From UBA4735 sp035935465 (lineage in GTDB: Bacteria; Chloroflexota; Limnocylindria; P2-11E), in assembly GCA_035935465.1 (NCBI GenBank), contig DASYXA010000062.1, positions 4,101 through 68,100 of the forward strand: a stretch of 64,000 nucleotides of DNA, read 5' to 3'. Both the position numbers and the translations under genes were made by a program. Under the pieces are notes generated by a model. It saw nothing but the letters and a program-made list of their open reading frames with translations, made no database searches and was not told the origin of the DNA. Below, in pieces: positions 24,761-34,378 of this stretch. The first letter of the stretch is position 1. Every line of letters begins with the position of its first letter.

Positions 24761-25441
24761 CTAGCGTTTCGCCGCCGGCTCCGCGTCGCGCGCCGGCTTC
24801 GCCTCCTGGCTCTTCAGATAGTCCTCTCTGAACCGCTTCAGGCCGGCGTCGGTGAGCGGGTGCTTGAACATCGACTGGAGCACGCTGAACGGCATCGTGC
24901 CGATGTCGGCCCCGGCGAGCGCGGCCCCCGTCACGTGGAGCGGTCCGCGGAGGCTGGCGGCGAGGACCTTGGTCTTGAGGTCCTGCTGCCGGTAGGCGCT
25001 CACGATGTCGCGCACGATCTGCATCCCGTCCTCGTTGATATCGTCGACCCGGCCGACGAACGGGCTGATGATGTACGCCCCGATCGCGGCGGCGAGCAGC
25101 GCCTGGTTGACGCTGAAGCAGAGCGTCACGTTGATCCGGGTGCCCTCGCCCGCCAGGATCTTGCCGGCCGCCAATCCATCCGGCGTGAGCGGCACCTTGA
25201 CGATGACGTTCTTGTGCCACGCCGCGAGCCGCCGGCCCTCGACGAGGATGTCGTCCTTCTTCTCGCTGACCACCTCGGCCGAGACGTTGCCGATGATCCC
25301 GCAGATCTTCTTCACCTGGGTCTCGTGGTCCTGGCCGGCCCTCGCGATGAGCGTCGGGTTGGTTGTCACACCGTCCAGGACGCCCCAGTCGACGCCCTGC
25401 TTGATCTCGTCGAACTCCGCGGTGTCGAGGTAGAGCTTCAT
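24761..25441 (-). CDS. tal: Transaldolase (TalC/fructose-6-phosphate aldolase-like subfamily)
   Basis: A 226-residue protein of the short transaldolase class. MKLYLDTAEFDEIKQG, DGVTTNPTLIARAG and the Schiff-base lysine in NVIVKVPLTPDG are all present, with TLCFSVNQALLAAAIGAYIISPFVGRVDD. The pentose phosphate pathway is the default role; F6P aldolase activity is possible in this subfamily. A lysine/alanine-rich tail extends past the barrel. Starts in an ATGA overlap with the pyrG stop, so the two are co-translated. Confidence 0.93.
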   Translation of the reverse strand: MKLYLDTAEFDEIKQGVDWGVLDGVTTNPTLIARAGQDHETQVKKICGIIGNVSAEVVSEKKDDILVEGRRLAAWHKNVIVKVPLTPDGLAAGKILAGEGTRINVTLCFSVNQALLAAAIGAYIISPFVGRVDDINEDGMQIVRDIVSAYRQQDLKTKVLAASLRGPLHVTGAALAGADIGTMPFSVLQSMFKHPLTDAGLKRFREDYLKSQEAKPARDAEPAAKR

Positions 25442-27093
25442 GCCGGTGTCTCCTGCAGCCGCGGTGCCTGTGCCTGGGCGCGGCCGTTGGCCCGAGCGTA
25501 TTCCAGCGCCGCCTGGATGAACGACGTGAACAGCGGGTGCGGCCGGTTCGGCCGCGAACGGAACTCGGGGTGGTACTGCGTCCCGAGATAGAACGGGTGG
25601 CCCTCGAGCTCGCAGATCTCGACGAGCCGGCCGTCGGGCGAGAGCCCGCTGAACCGCATCCCGTGATTGCCCAGGAGCTCGCGGTAGGCGTTGTTGAACT
25701 CCCAGCGGTGGCGATGGCGTTCGAGCACGATCGGCTGGCGGTACGCGCGGTGGGCGACCGAGCCTTCTGCCAGGACGCAGGGGTACGAGCCCAGGCGCAT
25801 CGTGCCGCCCTTGTCGTTCACGTCGCGCTGCTCCGGCAGGAGATCGATGACCGGATGCGGCGTGAACGCATCGAACTCGGTCGAATTCGCGTCGTCCGTG
25901 CCGAGCGCCGTGCGCGCGAGCTCGATGACCATGCACTGCATGCCCATGCACAGGCCGAGCGTCGGGATCGCCTGCTGCCGGCCGAACCGCGCGGCCTGGA
26001 CCTTACCCTCGATGCCCCGGTACCCGAAGCCGCCCGGGATGACGATGCCGTCGAGGCCGACGAGCGGCTCGGTGTCGCCGCCGTGCTCGAGCTTCTCGCT
26101 GTCGATCCACCGGATCTTCACGTCGCAGCCCGCTGCCCAGCTGGCATGGCGGACCGACTCGGCGACCGAGAGATACGCGTCACGCAGCTCGATGTACTTG
26201 CCGACGAGGCCGATCTCCAGCGGGATGCGCGCGTTCGTGATGCTGTCCACGAGCGCGCGCCACTCGACCAGGTCCGGCTCGGTCGCGCGCTCAGCGAGAC
26301 CGAGCTCGTCGACCACGATCTTGCCGACGCCCGACTCCTCGAGCATCAGTGGGACCGCGTAGATGGACCAGGCGTCCGGCTCGGACACGACGTTGTCCAC
26401 CTTCACATCGCAGAACAGCGCGATCTTCTCGCGGAGCTCGTCGTCGATCGGGACGTCCGCCCGCGCGATGATCACGTCGGGCTGGATGCCGATGGACCGG
26501 AGCTCCTTCACGGAATGCTGGGTCGGTTTCGTCTTCAGCTCGCCGCCGACCACGCGCGGGAGCAGCGTGAGATGGATGTACATGACGTTCTGGCGGCCGA
26601 CGTCGTTCCGGAATTGGCGGATGGCCTCGAGGTAGGGGAGCGATTCGATGTCGCCGACCGTCCCGCCGACCTCGACCACGATCACCTCGGCCTGGGCTTC
26701 TCGCGCGACGCGGTGGATCCGCGACTTGATCTCGTTCGTGACGTGCGGGATGACCTGCACGGTCGCGCCGAGGTAATCGCCGCGGCGCTCCTTCGCGATC
26801 ACGGCGTTGTAGATCTGGCCCGTCGTGAGATTGGAAGCGCGGGTGACGTTGCGGTCGATGAACCGCTCGTAGTGTCCGAGGTCGAGATCGGTCTCGGCCC
26901 CGTCCTCGGTGACGAACACCTCACCGTGCTGGTACGGCGACATCGTCCCCGGGTCGACGTTGAGATAGGGGTCCATCTTCAGCGAGGCGACCGAGAGGCC
27001 GCGCGCCGCGAGGATGCGGCCGAGGGACGCGGCGGTGATGCCCTTGCCCAGCGAGGAGGTGACCCCTCCGGTCACGAACACGAACTTCGGCAC
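25438..27093 (-). CDS. pyrG: CTP synthase
   Basis: A 551-residue enzyme that aminates UTP to CTP. The N-terminal synthase domain begins VPKFVFVTGGVTSSLGKGITAASL with SLKMDPYLNVDPGTMSPYQHGEVFVTEDGAETDLDLGHYERF. The C-terminal glutaminase has GGFGYRG, nucleophile LGLCMGMQ, and the His-Glu pair in YHPEFRSRP. The GTG at 27093 is chosen because the conserved domain starts there and GGAGG lies upstream. A TACAAT box at 27121-27126 on the minus strand is a reasonable -10; no clear -35 was found. Confidence 0.97.
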   Translation of the reverse strand: MPKFVFVTGGVTSSLGKGITAASLGRILAARGLSVASLKMDPYLNVDPGTMSPYQHGEVFVTEDGAETDLDLGHYERFIDRNVTRASNLTTGQIYNAVIAKERRGDYLGATVQVIPHVTNEIKSRIHRVAREAQAEVIVVEVGGTVGDIESLPYLEAIRQFRNDVGRQNVMYIHLTLLPRVVGGELKTKPTQHSVKELRSIGIQPDVIIARADVPIDDELREKIALFCDVKVDNVVSEPDAWSIYAVPLMLEESGVGKIVVDELGLAERATEPDLVEWRALVDSITNARIPLEIGLVGKYIELRDAYLSVAESVRHASWAAGCDVKIRWIDSEKLEHGGDTEPLVGLDGIVIPGGFGYRGIEGKVQAARFGRQQAIPTLGLCMGMQCMVIELARTALGTDDANSTEFDAFTPHPVIDLLPEQRDVNDKGGTMRLGSYPCVLAEGSVAHRAYRQPIVLERHRHRWEFNNAYRELLGNHGMRFSGLSPDGRLVEICELEGHPFYLGTQYHPEFRSRPNRPHPLFTSFIQAALEYARANGRAQAQAPRLQETPA

Positions 27094-27195
27094 GGACGCT
27101 GACCTCCGGGGTTTTTCCAATTGTAGACCCGCACCGCCGCGGCCACCGGGTACGAGGCCCCGAGTGCGAAGCACGAGCCCGCGGCGCGAGCAGGG

Positions 27196-28269
27196 CTATC
27201 CGGCGGGCTTCGCCGGCCACAGGGTGTGCATGAGGATGAGGCGCGGTCGCTCGGGCCCGCCGGTCGGCGGGAACTCCGGCACACCGACCGGCTCCTCGAT
27301 CCGGCAATCGTCGATCCGGGCGTCGAACCGTAGCGCGCGGAACCGCGCGTCGACGAGCACGCCCCCATCGACGCTCTCGTGGTCGACGATCGCGACGAGC
27401 CGCGGACGGAGCCACACCATCCCCGGCCGGAGCGGGAACGGTCCGAGGAACGGCGAGCCGTCCGTGCGGAAGCCGCGGGTCGCGGCATCCACCCAGTCGC
27501 CGAGGTACGGCGGGACGTACGCCTCGCCGGCGTAGCTGAGCGCGCCGTTGTCGTTCATCCAACCGCACAGGAGCGCCCGCGCGCCGCGGCGTTCGTCGAG
27601 GACGAGCCCGCCGATCACGACATCCGCTCGCGGCGAGACGAGGCACTTCAGCCAGTCGGCGCTGCGGGCTCCGGGCACGTACGTGCCGTCGCGACGCTTC
27701 GCGACGACGCCCTCGAGCTCGTACTCGGCGACCACGTCCAGGAACGGCTCGCCGTCGTACTCGAGATGCTCCGGCACGACGAGGCCCTTTTGCGCGAGGC
27801 CGTGCCCGAGCAGGCGCCGCCGCCGCTCCTCGCAAGCGAGGCCGAGCAGGGAGCGGTGGCCGTCATACAAGAGGTCGAACGCGACGAACAGCGGGCCCTT
27901 GCCGCGCTTGCTCGCCTTCGGGCCCAGCCGTCCGACCAGCAGGTCGTAGCTCGGTCGGCCCCGCGAGTCGCAGACGATGATCTCGCCATCGAGAAGGGTG
28001 CCCTCGGGAAGCCGCAGCGTTCGAAGCTCGGGCACCGCCGAGCGGAGATCGCCGCCGTTCCGGTCGACGATCCGCAGTCCCTCGCGATCGGCCGAGACGA
28101 ACGCCCGGATGCCATCCCACTTCAGCTCGAAGAGGTGGTCCGGCGAGTTGAACCCGCGTTCGGCGAGCCGCGGCCGCATCGGCGCGAACGTGCGTGGCAG
28201 CGTGGTGGAGGAGGCGGGAGGATCGAGCAGGACGGGATGATCGGGACCGGCGCGTGCCGCTCTCCTCAT
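27196..28269 (-). CDS. ATP-dependent DNA ligase (stand-alone LigC/LigD-ligase type)
   Basis: A 357-residue ligase: adenylation motif FELKWDGIRAF (KxDG lysine about residue 50), RNGGDL, LLDGEIIV, FVAFDLLY, EGVVAKRRDGTYVPGARSADWLK, then an OB-fold domain. Size and motif set match the single-domain bacterial NHEJ ligases without polymerase or phosphoesterase modules. It is separated from ku by 38 bp on the same strand, so the two likely form one unit. It differs clearly from the ligase module of the LigD encoded 3 kb away, so the locus has two NHEJ-type ligases. Confidence 0.9.
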   Translation of the reverse strand: MRRAARAGPDHPVLLDPPASSTTLPRTFAPMRPRLAERGFNSPDHLFELKWDGIRAFVSADREGLRIVDRNGGDLRSAVPELRTLRLPEGTLLDGEIIVCDSRGRPSYDLLVGRLGPKASKRGKGPLFVAFDLLYDGHRSLLGLACEERRRRLLGHGLAQKGLVVPEHLEYDGEPFLDVVAEYELEGVVAKRRDGTYVPGARSADWLKCLVSPRADVVIGGLVLDERRGARALLCGWMNDNGALSYAGEAYVPPYLGDWVDAATRGFRTDGSPFLGPFPLRPGMVWLRPRLVAIVDHESVDGGVLVDARFRALRFDARIDDCRIEEPVGVPEFPPTGGPERPRLILMHTLWPAKPAG

Positions 28270-28307
28270 CGGTCGAGTATGCGGCTCGCGCTTGCGCTAC
28301 CCCGTAC

Positions 28308-29189
28308 CTAGGACGCCTTCTTGCGCGCCGGCCTCTCCTTCGCGTTCGCCTTCTTGTGCCCGAGCGACCCGTGGCCACCACGGCCGGCGCGGCCACCCTT
28401 CTGCTCTTCCTCTTTCGCCCTGGCGACCGAGGCCTTGAGGGCGGCCATGAGGTCGACGACGGTCGTTTCGGCCTCGGGCTCGGCCGCCTCGACGAGGTCC
28501 TCGCGCCCTTCGACCTTCGCCTCGACGACCTTCTCGAGGGCCTTCTTGTACTCGTCGCGGTATGCGGATGGGTCGAACGCCGTCGCCATCATGGCGACCA
28601 GGTTCTCGGCCATCTTCAGCTCGGCCGGCGAGACCTTCACGTCCGCCGGCAGGTCGAGGTCCTCGGTGTTCCGGATCTCGTCGGGCCAGTGCAGCGTGTT
28701 CATGACCATGGCGCCGTCGAGCGAGCGCACGGAGACGAGCCGTTCGCGGTCGCGCAGGGCGAACTTCGCGATCGCGATCTGACCGGTCTTCTCGAGCGTC
28801 TTCTTCATCAGCGCGTACGGCTTCTGCGCCGACTTCTCGGGCTCGAGGTAGTAGGCGCTCTGGTAGTACAGCGAGCCCGGCAGCTCCGAGTCCTTGATGA
28901 AGCCGGTGATGTCGATGGCCTTGCTCGACTCGAGCGGCAGCTTCTCGAGATCGTCATCGGTCAGGATGACGTAGCTGCCTTTCTCGTACTCGTAGCCGCG
29001 CACCACGTCACCCCACGCGACCTCATGGTCACCCTCGGGGCACCACCGCTTGTTCTTGATGCGCGACTTGTGATCGGGGCAGAGGAGGTTGAACGAGACC
29101 TTCGACGAGCTCTCGGTCGCGAGGTACAGCCGCACCGGGATGTTCACCATCCCGAACTGCAGCGAGCCCTTCCAGATCGAACGGGGCAT
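28308..29189 (-). CDS. ku: Non-homologous end-joining protein Ku
   Basis: A 293-residue bacterial Ku homologue: MPRSIWKGSLQFGMVNIPVRLY, SFNLLCPDHKSRIKNKRWCPEGDHEV, DVVRGYEYEKGSYVILTDDDLEKL and VSPAELKMAENLVAMMA. It forms the homodimeric ring that binds DNA ends and recruits LigD. The C-terminal extension is lysine-rich (HKKANAKERPARKKAS), as in Ku proteins with extended DNA-binding tails. Encoded beside a stand-alone ligase and near a full-length LigD. Confidence 0.96.
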   Translation of the reverse strand: MPRSIWKGSLQFGMVNIPVRLYLATESSSKVSFNLLCPDHKSRIKNKRWCPEGDHEVAWGDVVRGYEYEKGSYVILTDDDLEKLPLESSKAIDITGFIKDSELPGSLYYQSAYYLEPEKSAQKPYALMKKTLEKTGQIAIAKFALRDRERLVSVRSLDGAMVMNTLHWPDEIRNTEDLDLPADVKVSPAELKMAENLVAMMATAFDPSAYRDEYKKALEKVVEAKVEGREDLVEAAEPEAETTVVDLMAALKASVARAKEEEQKGGRAGRGGHGSLGHKKANAKERPARKKAS

Positions 29190-29246
29190 CGCGCACCTCC
29201 GCCGTGCTCATCGCGTGGCCAGCCACGCGGAGCGTACACCCCTGCG

Positions 29247-29633
29247 TCAAGCGCGCGCGAGCCGGAGGATCCGGCGCAGCGTCGCGGGGTCGCCGGCCCA
29301 GTGCGCGGCCACGACCTCGTGCGACGACGCGCGCACGACGAAGCGGAGCGCTAACGCCGCGACGATCGCGTCATCGAGCGAGCCCGCGATCGGGACGAAG
29401 TCGGGCACGAGGTCGATCGGCATGGCGAGGTACAGGACGGCCAGACCGAGGACGATCTTCGCGCGCAGCGGTACCCGCGGATCGCGAAGGAGACCGGCGA
29501 ACAGGCGCGTGAGATTCGGAACGAGGAGCGCGAGCTCCTGCGCGAGCGTGCGGCGCCCGAGGAGCACCAGCGCGAGAACGAGCGCGAGCCACACGACCAC
29601 GAGGACCGCGACGATCGCGAGCGCGCGCTCCAC
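29247..29633 (-). CDS. YkvA-like DUF1232 membrane protein
   Basis: About 128 residues: an N-terminal hydrophobic segment (ALAIVAVLVVVWLALVLALVLL), then the DUF1232 core LRDPRVPLRAKIVLGLAVLYLAMPIDLVPDFVPIAGSLDDAIVAALALRFVVR with its invariant PIDLVPDFVPIAG-LDD motif. The family function is unknown. The GTG at 29633 shares a base with the stop of the upstream DUF885 gene. Confidence 0.85.
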   Translation of the reverse strand: MERALAIVAVLVVVWLALVLALVLLGRRTLAQELALLVPNLTRLFAGLLRDPRVPLRAKIVLGLAVLYLAMPIDLVPDFVPIAGSLDDAIVAALALRFVVRASSHEVVAAHWAGDPATLRRILRLARA

Positions 29634-31258
29634 TAGATCGCGAGCGCGCGCTCCGCGAGGCTCGTCGGCATCGCGCCGCTTGCGGTGAGCGTGTCGTGGA
29701 ACTCGCGCAGCGCCGCGACATCGCTCCGCCCCTTGCGCGCGAGCCAGCGCGTGCGGACGTCGACGATCTCGAGCATGCCGGTGAGATACGCCGAGGCCTG
29801 CGTCGGCCACGAGCAGTAGCGCCCGACCTCGGCCTTCGCGTTCGGCTCGGTGAGGTTGCCCTTCTCGACCATGAACGTCACGGCCTCGTCGAACGACATC
29901 TCGCCGAGGTGGAGGCTGGTATCGACGATGACCCGGGCCGCGCGGAAGATCGTGGCCTCGTACTGATAGAGGAGGTGCTTCGGGTCGGCGAAGAAGCCCT
30001 GCTCGCGCATCACGCGCTCCGCGTAGAGCGCCCAGCCTTCCGAGAAGTACGGCGTGTTGAACACCTGCCGCAGCTTCGAGGGGTTGAAGTGCGCCATGAC
30101 CAGGTGCCAGTGATGCCCGGGATAGGCCTCGTGCACCGCGGTCGTCGGGATCCCGGCGCTGCAGTTGCCCTCGAGGCGTCGTTGGATCTCCTCGGCCGGC
30201 GTGTTGTCGGGCGGGTACGGCACGAAGAAGTGTCCGGCCAGCGAGTCGCTGAACGCGGGCGGTCGGTTGTACGACGCGACCGCGAGGATCGGCCGCTGGA
30301 ACGGCGGCGAGGGCTCGACCGTGCACCGTTCGCCCGGCGGCAAGGTCACGAGGCCGGTGTCACGGAGGAACGAGCGGGCCCGCTCCGTCCACTCCGCGTA
30401 CTCGGCGCGCATGCCGTCCGGGGTCGGCGCGTGGATCTTGTTCAGGGTGTCGAGCAGCCCGACCCAATCCTCGTGGCCCGAGATCTCCTTCGCGATGCGG
30501 CGCGCCTCGGCCGCGAGGAGGTCGTACTGCTCGCGCCCGCGCTCGCGGAGCGCACGCGCGTCGTACGGAAGGAGCTCCTTCTCCCTGAGCAGCGCCGAGT
30601 ACGTCGCCTCGCCCACGGCGTAGTCGCCGGCCGCCTTCTCCCGCTTCTGCTGGAGGAACGCGCCGAACGCGTCGAACGCGTCGGCGGCCACGGCGCCTGC
30701 GGCCGCGAGCCGCTCGCGCGCGGACGGATCCGTGACCTCCTGCGGGACGAGCTCGCGCGCGTACGTCGCCGCGGCACGGGCCTGGCCGATCGCGCGATCA
30801 ACGTAGATCTTGGGGACGATCGTGAAGTCCAGGTTGTCCATGCCCTGACGCAGGGCCCGCGGCACCTCCGCGAGGCGCGCCCCCGCCGCTTCGGCGAGGT
30901 CCGCCTCCGGACGCAGGCGATGCAGGAACAGGGAGAACACGCCCTGGAGGCCCGGATTCAGATAGGTGGCCGGCTGCTTCTGCCACGTGCGGAGCGGTGC
31001 TGTGAGCTCGCGCCCGCGGAGGATCGCGCTCGCGAAGTCGCGGTCGATCCGCTCCGCCGCGCTGAGCGAGTCGTCCGGCAGCGCCCGGAACCGCGCGAGC
31101 CACGCGCTCGACCGCTCCTCGTGCCGCCGGAACGCGTCGGCCGACAGGTCGTCGAGCCGCTCGTCGTATGCGGTGAGGCCGAGGCTGCTCGCCTGGACCG
31201 GAGACTCGGCGAACTCCTCGTTCAGGAACGTCCCGACCGCCTCGGTGAACGACGACAT
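29633..31258 (-). CDS. DUF885 family zinc peptidase
   Basis: A 541-residue predicted metallopeptidase. The zinc motif is TTAVHEAYPGHHWHLVMA (HExxxxH-like HEAYPGHH of the DUF885 family), with the downstream conserved YFSEGWALYAERVM supplying the second Glu. No signal peptide from the ATG at 31258. Members resemble carboxypeptidase/oligopeptidase folds; the substrate is unknown. It diverges from ligD by 28 bp, so the promoters overlap. Confidence 0.88.
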   Translation of the reverse strand: MSSFTEAVGTFLNEEFAESPVQASSLGLTAYDERLDDLSADAFRRHEERSSAWLARFRALPDDSLSAAERIDRDFASAILRGRELTAPLRTWQKQPATYLNPGLQGVFSLFLHRLRPEADLAEAAGARLAEVPRALRQGMDNLDFTIVPKIYVDRAIGQARAAATYARELVPQEVTDPSARERLAAAGAVAADAFDAFGAFLQQKREKAAGDYAVGEATYSALLREKELLPYDARALRERGREQYDLLAAEARRIAKEISGHEDWVGLLDTLNKIHAPTPDGMRAEYAEWTERARSFLRDTGLVTLPPGERCTVEPSPPFQRPILAVASYNRPPAFSDSLAGHFFVPYPPDNTPAEEIQRRLEGNCSAGIPTTAVHEAYPGHHWHLVMAHFNPSKLRQVFNTPYFSEGWALYAERVMREQGFFADPKHLLYQYEATIFRAARVIVDTSLHLGEMSFDEAVTFMVEKGNLTEPNAKAEVGRYCSWPTQASAYLTGMLEIVDVRTRWLARKGRSDVAALREFHDTLTASGAMPTSLAERALAI

Positions 31259-31286
31259 GCGCGCCTCCCCTGACAATGCGTAGGCC

Positions 31287-33758
31287 GTGAGTCTGACCGA
31301 ATACCAGAAGAAGCGTGATTTCCGGAAGACGCCCGAGCCGAAGGGCACCCTTCAGCCGGCGCCGGCAACGCTCCGCTACGTGGTGCACCGGCACCACGCG
31401 ACGCGGCTGCACTGGGACGTGCGCCTCGAGATGCGCGGCGTGCTGGCGTCGTTCGCGGTGCCGCAGGGCCCGCCCCTCGTGCCGGGCAAGCGCCGGCTCG
31501 CGGTCCACACCGAGGACCATCCGATCGAGTACCTCACCTTCCACGGCGTCATCCCGGATGGCTATGGCGCGGGCACGATGACGATCTGGGATGAGGGAAC
31601 GTACGAGCTGCTGCTCGAGAAGCCGTCGAAGAGTGACAGGGGCGGCGAGTACAAGATCCGGTTCCACGGGACGCGCCTGACCGGCGAATACGTGATCGTG
31701 CAGACCACCGCCCACGAGGGCCGCGACTGGCTGATGATCATGCACGGCGCCGTGCCAAAGGACGACCCGCTCGCGCGCAAGATCGAGCCGATGCTCGCGA
31801 TCACCGCCGACGAGCCGTTCGACTCGCCGCAGTTCACCTACGAGGCGAAGTGGGACGGCGTGCGCACGCTCGCGTTCGTCGACGGGGGCGAGGTGCGGCT
31901 CCAGACCCGCAATCTCCTCGATTGCACGAAGCAGTATCCCGAAGCGCACGCCGCGGCCGAGGCGCTCACCGGCGGCTACCAGGCGATCCTCGACGGCGAG
32001 GTCGTCGCGTTCGACGCCGACGGGGTGCCCTCGTTCCAGCGGCTGCAGCCGCGGATGCACCTGCGTGACGAGGGCGCGGTGAGCCGGCTGCGCAAGAGCG
32101 TGCCCGTCGTCTACGAGGTGTTCGATCTCCTCTATCTCGACGGCGAGGACCTCACCCGCCGGCCGCTGCGCGAACGCCGGCGGAAGCTCGAGGCCGCGCT
32201 CGAGCCGATGGGCGCGATCCGGCTGTCCGAAGGGTTCCCCGGGAACGGGAAGGCCCTGTTCAAGGCGGTGCAGGAGCGGGGGCTCGAGGGGATCGTCGCG
32301 AAGCGGCTCGACGCCCCGTACGTGTCCGGCCGCTCGGCGGCGTGGGTGAAGGTCAAGGCGTTCAAGACCATGGACTGCGTCATCGGCGGCTGGACCGAGG
32401 GGCAAGGTGGCCGGCACGGCACCCTCGGCGCGCTCGTCGTCGGCATCTACACGGACGATGCGCTCGTGCCGGTCGGGCACGTCGGCAGCGGCTTCGACGA
32501 CCGCACGCTGCGCGACCTCCTCAAGACGCTGAAGGAGCACCAGTCGCCGACGTCGCCGTTCGCGGTCGCGCCGAAGGTCAACCAGCCGGCGACCTGGTGT
32601 TTCCCGGATCTGGTGTGCGAGGTCCGCTACGCCGAGATCACCCGCGACGGGACGGTCCGCCACCCGACGTACCTCGGGCTCCGGCTGGACGTGGATCCGA
32701 GGGACTGCACCGGCCTCGAGACCGCCGCGACGGCGAAGGAGGCGCAGCGCAAAGCGGAGCGGGCCGCGCGCAGCGACGGGCCGGCGGTCGCGGTGTCGAA
32801 GGAGCGCACGCCGGCGGTCATCGAGGTCGACGGCCGGCAGATCAAGCTCACGAATCTCGAGAAGGTGCTGTTCCCCGAGGACGGCTACACGAAGGCCGAC
32901 CTCATCCGGTACTACACCGAGGTCTCGCCGTTCCTCATCCCGGTCATTCGCGACCGGCCGCTCACGCTCAAGCCGTTCCCCGACGGCATCAGCGGCCCGA
33001 GCTTCTACCAGAAGGACAAGCCGGGCTTCACGCCGAGGTGGATCAAGAGCTGGACCGACACCGCCGCCGATCGTGCGGGCGGGATCGACTACGTGCTCGG
33101 GAACGACCTCGCCACCCTCATCTGGATGGCGAACTACACGGCGATCGAGATCCACCCGTGGCTGTCGCGTATCGACAAGCCCGACGCCCCCGACTTCGCG
33201 ATGATCGACCTCGATCCCGCAACGGGTGCCACGTGGTCCGACGTGAAGGAAGCCGCGCTGCTCGTGCGCGACCTGTTGCACGGGCTCGATCTCGAGGGGT
33301 TCCCGAAGACCACGGGCTCGCGCGGGATCCACGTGCTCGTGCCGATCGCGCGCCGGTACTCGTTCGACGAGTCGCGCGGCTTCGTCGAGCGGGTCGGAAA
33401 GGCGGCTCGCGAGCGGGCGCCCACGCTCATCACGCTGACCTTCGCGAAGAAGGAGCGGCGGGGCATCTACGTGGACTACCTGCAGAACGTCCGCGGCAAG
33501 ACGACCGCCGGCCCGTACAGCGTCCGGCCGATCCGCCGCGCGCCGGTGAGCGCGCCGCTCCGTTGGGACGAGATCGCCGGGCTCGGCCGGCCGGACGCGT
33601 TCACGATCGCCAACCTGCCCGATCGGCTCGCGTCGGTGGGTGACCTGCTCGCGCCCGCGCTCGAGCTGCCGCAGAAGCTGCCGAAGACCGTGTTCCCGAC
33701 CGGCAGAGCGAAGAACGCGTCCGGGAGTGGGAGGGGCGCGGCCCCTGCCAGGAAATGA
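31287..33758 (+). CDS. ligD: Multifunctional DNA ligase LigD (phosphoesterase-ligase-polymerase)
   Basis: An 823-residue three-domain NHEJ enzyme in the PE-LIG-POL order. The 3'-phosphoesterase occupies about residues 25-150 (YVVHRHHATRLHWDVRLE, LAVHTEDHPIEY). The ligase occupies about 170-460 (nucleophile in FTYEAKWDGVRT, ILDGEVVAFD, EGIVAKRLDAPYVSGRS). The archaeo-eukaryotic-primase-type polymerase occupies about 515-800 (LTNLEKVLFPEDGYTKADLI, metal-binding MIDLDPA, RGIHVLVPI, KTTAGPYSVRP). This order is the Pseudomonas type rather than the mycobacterial POL-PE-LIG. It acts with Ku at double-strand breaks. GTG start. Confidence 0.95.
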   Translation: MSLTEYQKKRDFRKTPEPKGTLQPAPATLRYVVHRHHATRLHWDVRLEMRGVLASFAVPQGPPLVPGKRRLAVHTEDHPIEYLTFHGVIPDGYGAGTMTIWDEGTYELLLEKPSKSDRGGEYKIRFHGTRLTGEYVIVQTTAHEGRDWLMIMHGAVPKDDPLARKIEPMLAITADEPFDSPQFTYEAKWDGVRTLAFVDGGEVRLQTRNLLDCTKQYPEAHAAAEALTGGYQAILDGEVVAFDADGVPSFQRLQPRMHLRDEGAVSRLRKSVPVVYEVFDLLYLDGEDLTRRPLRERRRKLEAALEPMGAIRLSEGFPGNGKALFKAVQERGLEGIVAKRLDAPYVSGRSAAWVKVKAFKTMDCVIGGWTEGQGGRHGTLGALVVGIYTDDALVPVGHVGSGFDDRTLRDLLKTLKEHQSPTSPFAVAPKVNQPATWCFPDLVCEVRYAEITRDGTVRHPTYLGLRLDVDPRDCTGLETAATAKEAQRKAERAARSDGPAVAVSKERTPAVIEVDGRQIKLTNLEKVLFPEDGYTKADLIRYYTEVSPFLIPVIRDRPLTLKPFPDGISGPSFYQKDKPGFTPRWIKSWTDTAADRAGGIDYVLGNDLATLIWMANYTAIEIHPWLSRIDKPDAPDFAMIDLDPATGATWSDVKEAALLVRDLLHGLDLEGFPKTTGSRGIHVLVPIARRYSFDESRGFVERVGKAARERAPTLITLTFAKKERRGIYVDYLQNVRGKTTAGPYSVRPIRRAPVSAPLRWDEIAGLGRPDAFTIANLPDRLASVGDLLAPALELPQKLPKTVFPTGRAKNASGSGRGAAPARK

Positions 33759-34294
33759 CTTCGGCCGTCCTCGCTCCGGGATACGGCGGCACGGCCGAGC
33801 AGCCGCTCTTGAAACGGCTCGCGGCGCGACTCGAGGCGGATGGCGTCGCGACGTCGCGCATCACGTTCTCGACCAAGCGGCCCAGCCGCGGCTACGCGAC
33901 CGAGAAGCAGGAGCTGCGCGCCGCGCGCGACGCGCTCCTCGCGCGCAGCGGACCGCCGGTCGCGCTCGTCGGGCGTTCATTCGGCGGCCGGATGTGCGCG
34001 TTCCTCGCGGCCGAGGAGCCGCCCGACGCGCTCGTCATCCTCGGCCACCCGATCTCGCCGCCCGATCGTCCGCGCCCCGCCGACGAGGCCGCGCTGCTTG
34101 GGATCACGTGCCCGACCTTGGTGGTCCAAGGCGATCGAGACGAGCTCGGTCCCCTCGGGGTGCTCGAGCGGATCGCGGGGCAGAACCCGCGGATCGACCT
34201 CGTCGTTCTGCGTGGCGCCGGTCACGAGTACGGCTCGCACGAGGGCGAGGCGATCCGATCGGCAGCGCGCTGGCTGGTGAGCGTCCTCCGCTAG
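33755..34294 (+). CDS. Alpha/beta-hydrolase, Tex30/KANL3-like
   Basis: A 179-residue minimal alpha/beta hydrolase: oxyanion-side LAPGYGGTAEQPLL, nucleophile elbow LVGRSFGGRMC (Ser about residue 72), TCPTLVVQGDRDELGP (Asp) and RGAGHEYG (His). Bacterial relatives of Tex30/KANL3 dienelactone-hydrolase-like proteins share this size. Substrate unknown. It overlaps ligD as ATGA, so it belongs to the NHEJ transcript, though nothing in it suggests DNA repair. Confidence 0.8.
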   Translation: MTSAVLAPGYGGTAEQPLLKRLAARLEADGVATSRITFSTKRPSRGYATEKQELRAARDALLARSGPPVALVGRSFGGRMCAFLAAEEPPDALVILGHPISPPDRPRPADEAALLGITCPTLVVQGDRDELGPLGVLERIAGQNPRIDLVVLRGAGHEYGSHEGEAIRSAARWLVSVLR

Positions 34295-34378
34295 GCCTCT
34301 GCGGCGCGTTCACGAACGCTCCACATCCGGCGTCCAGGGTGGACCTCGCATCAGGAGATGCCAAAAGGAGTCACGCGG

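Noticed and set aside
30798..33332. 844-codon open frame antisense to ligD
   Set aside because: No recognisable domain; LigD on the plus strand has all three catalytic modules.
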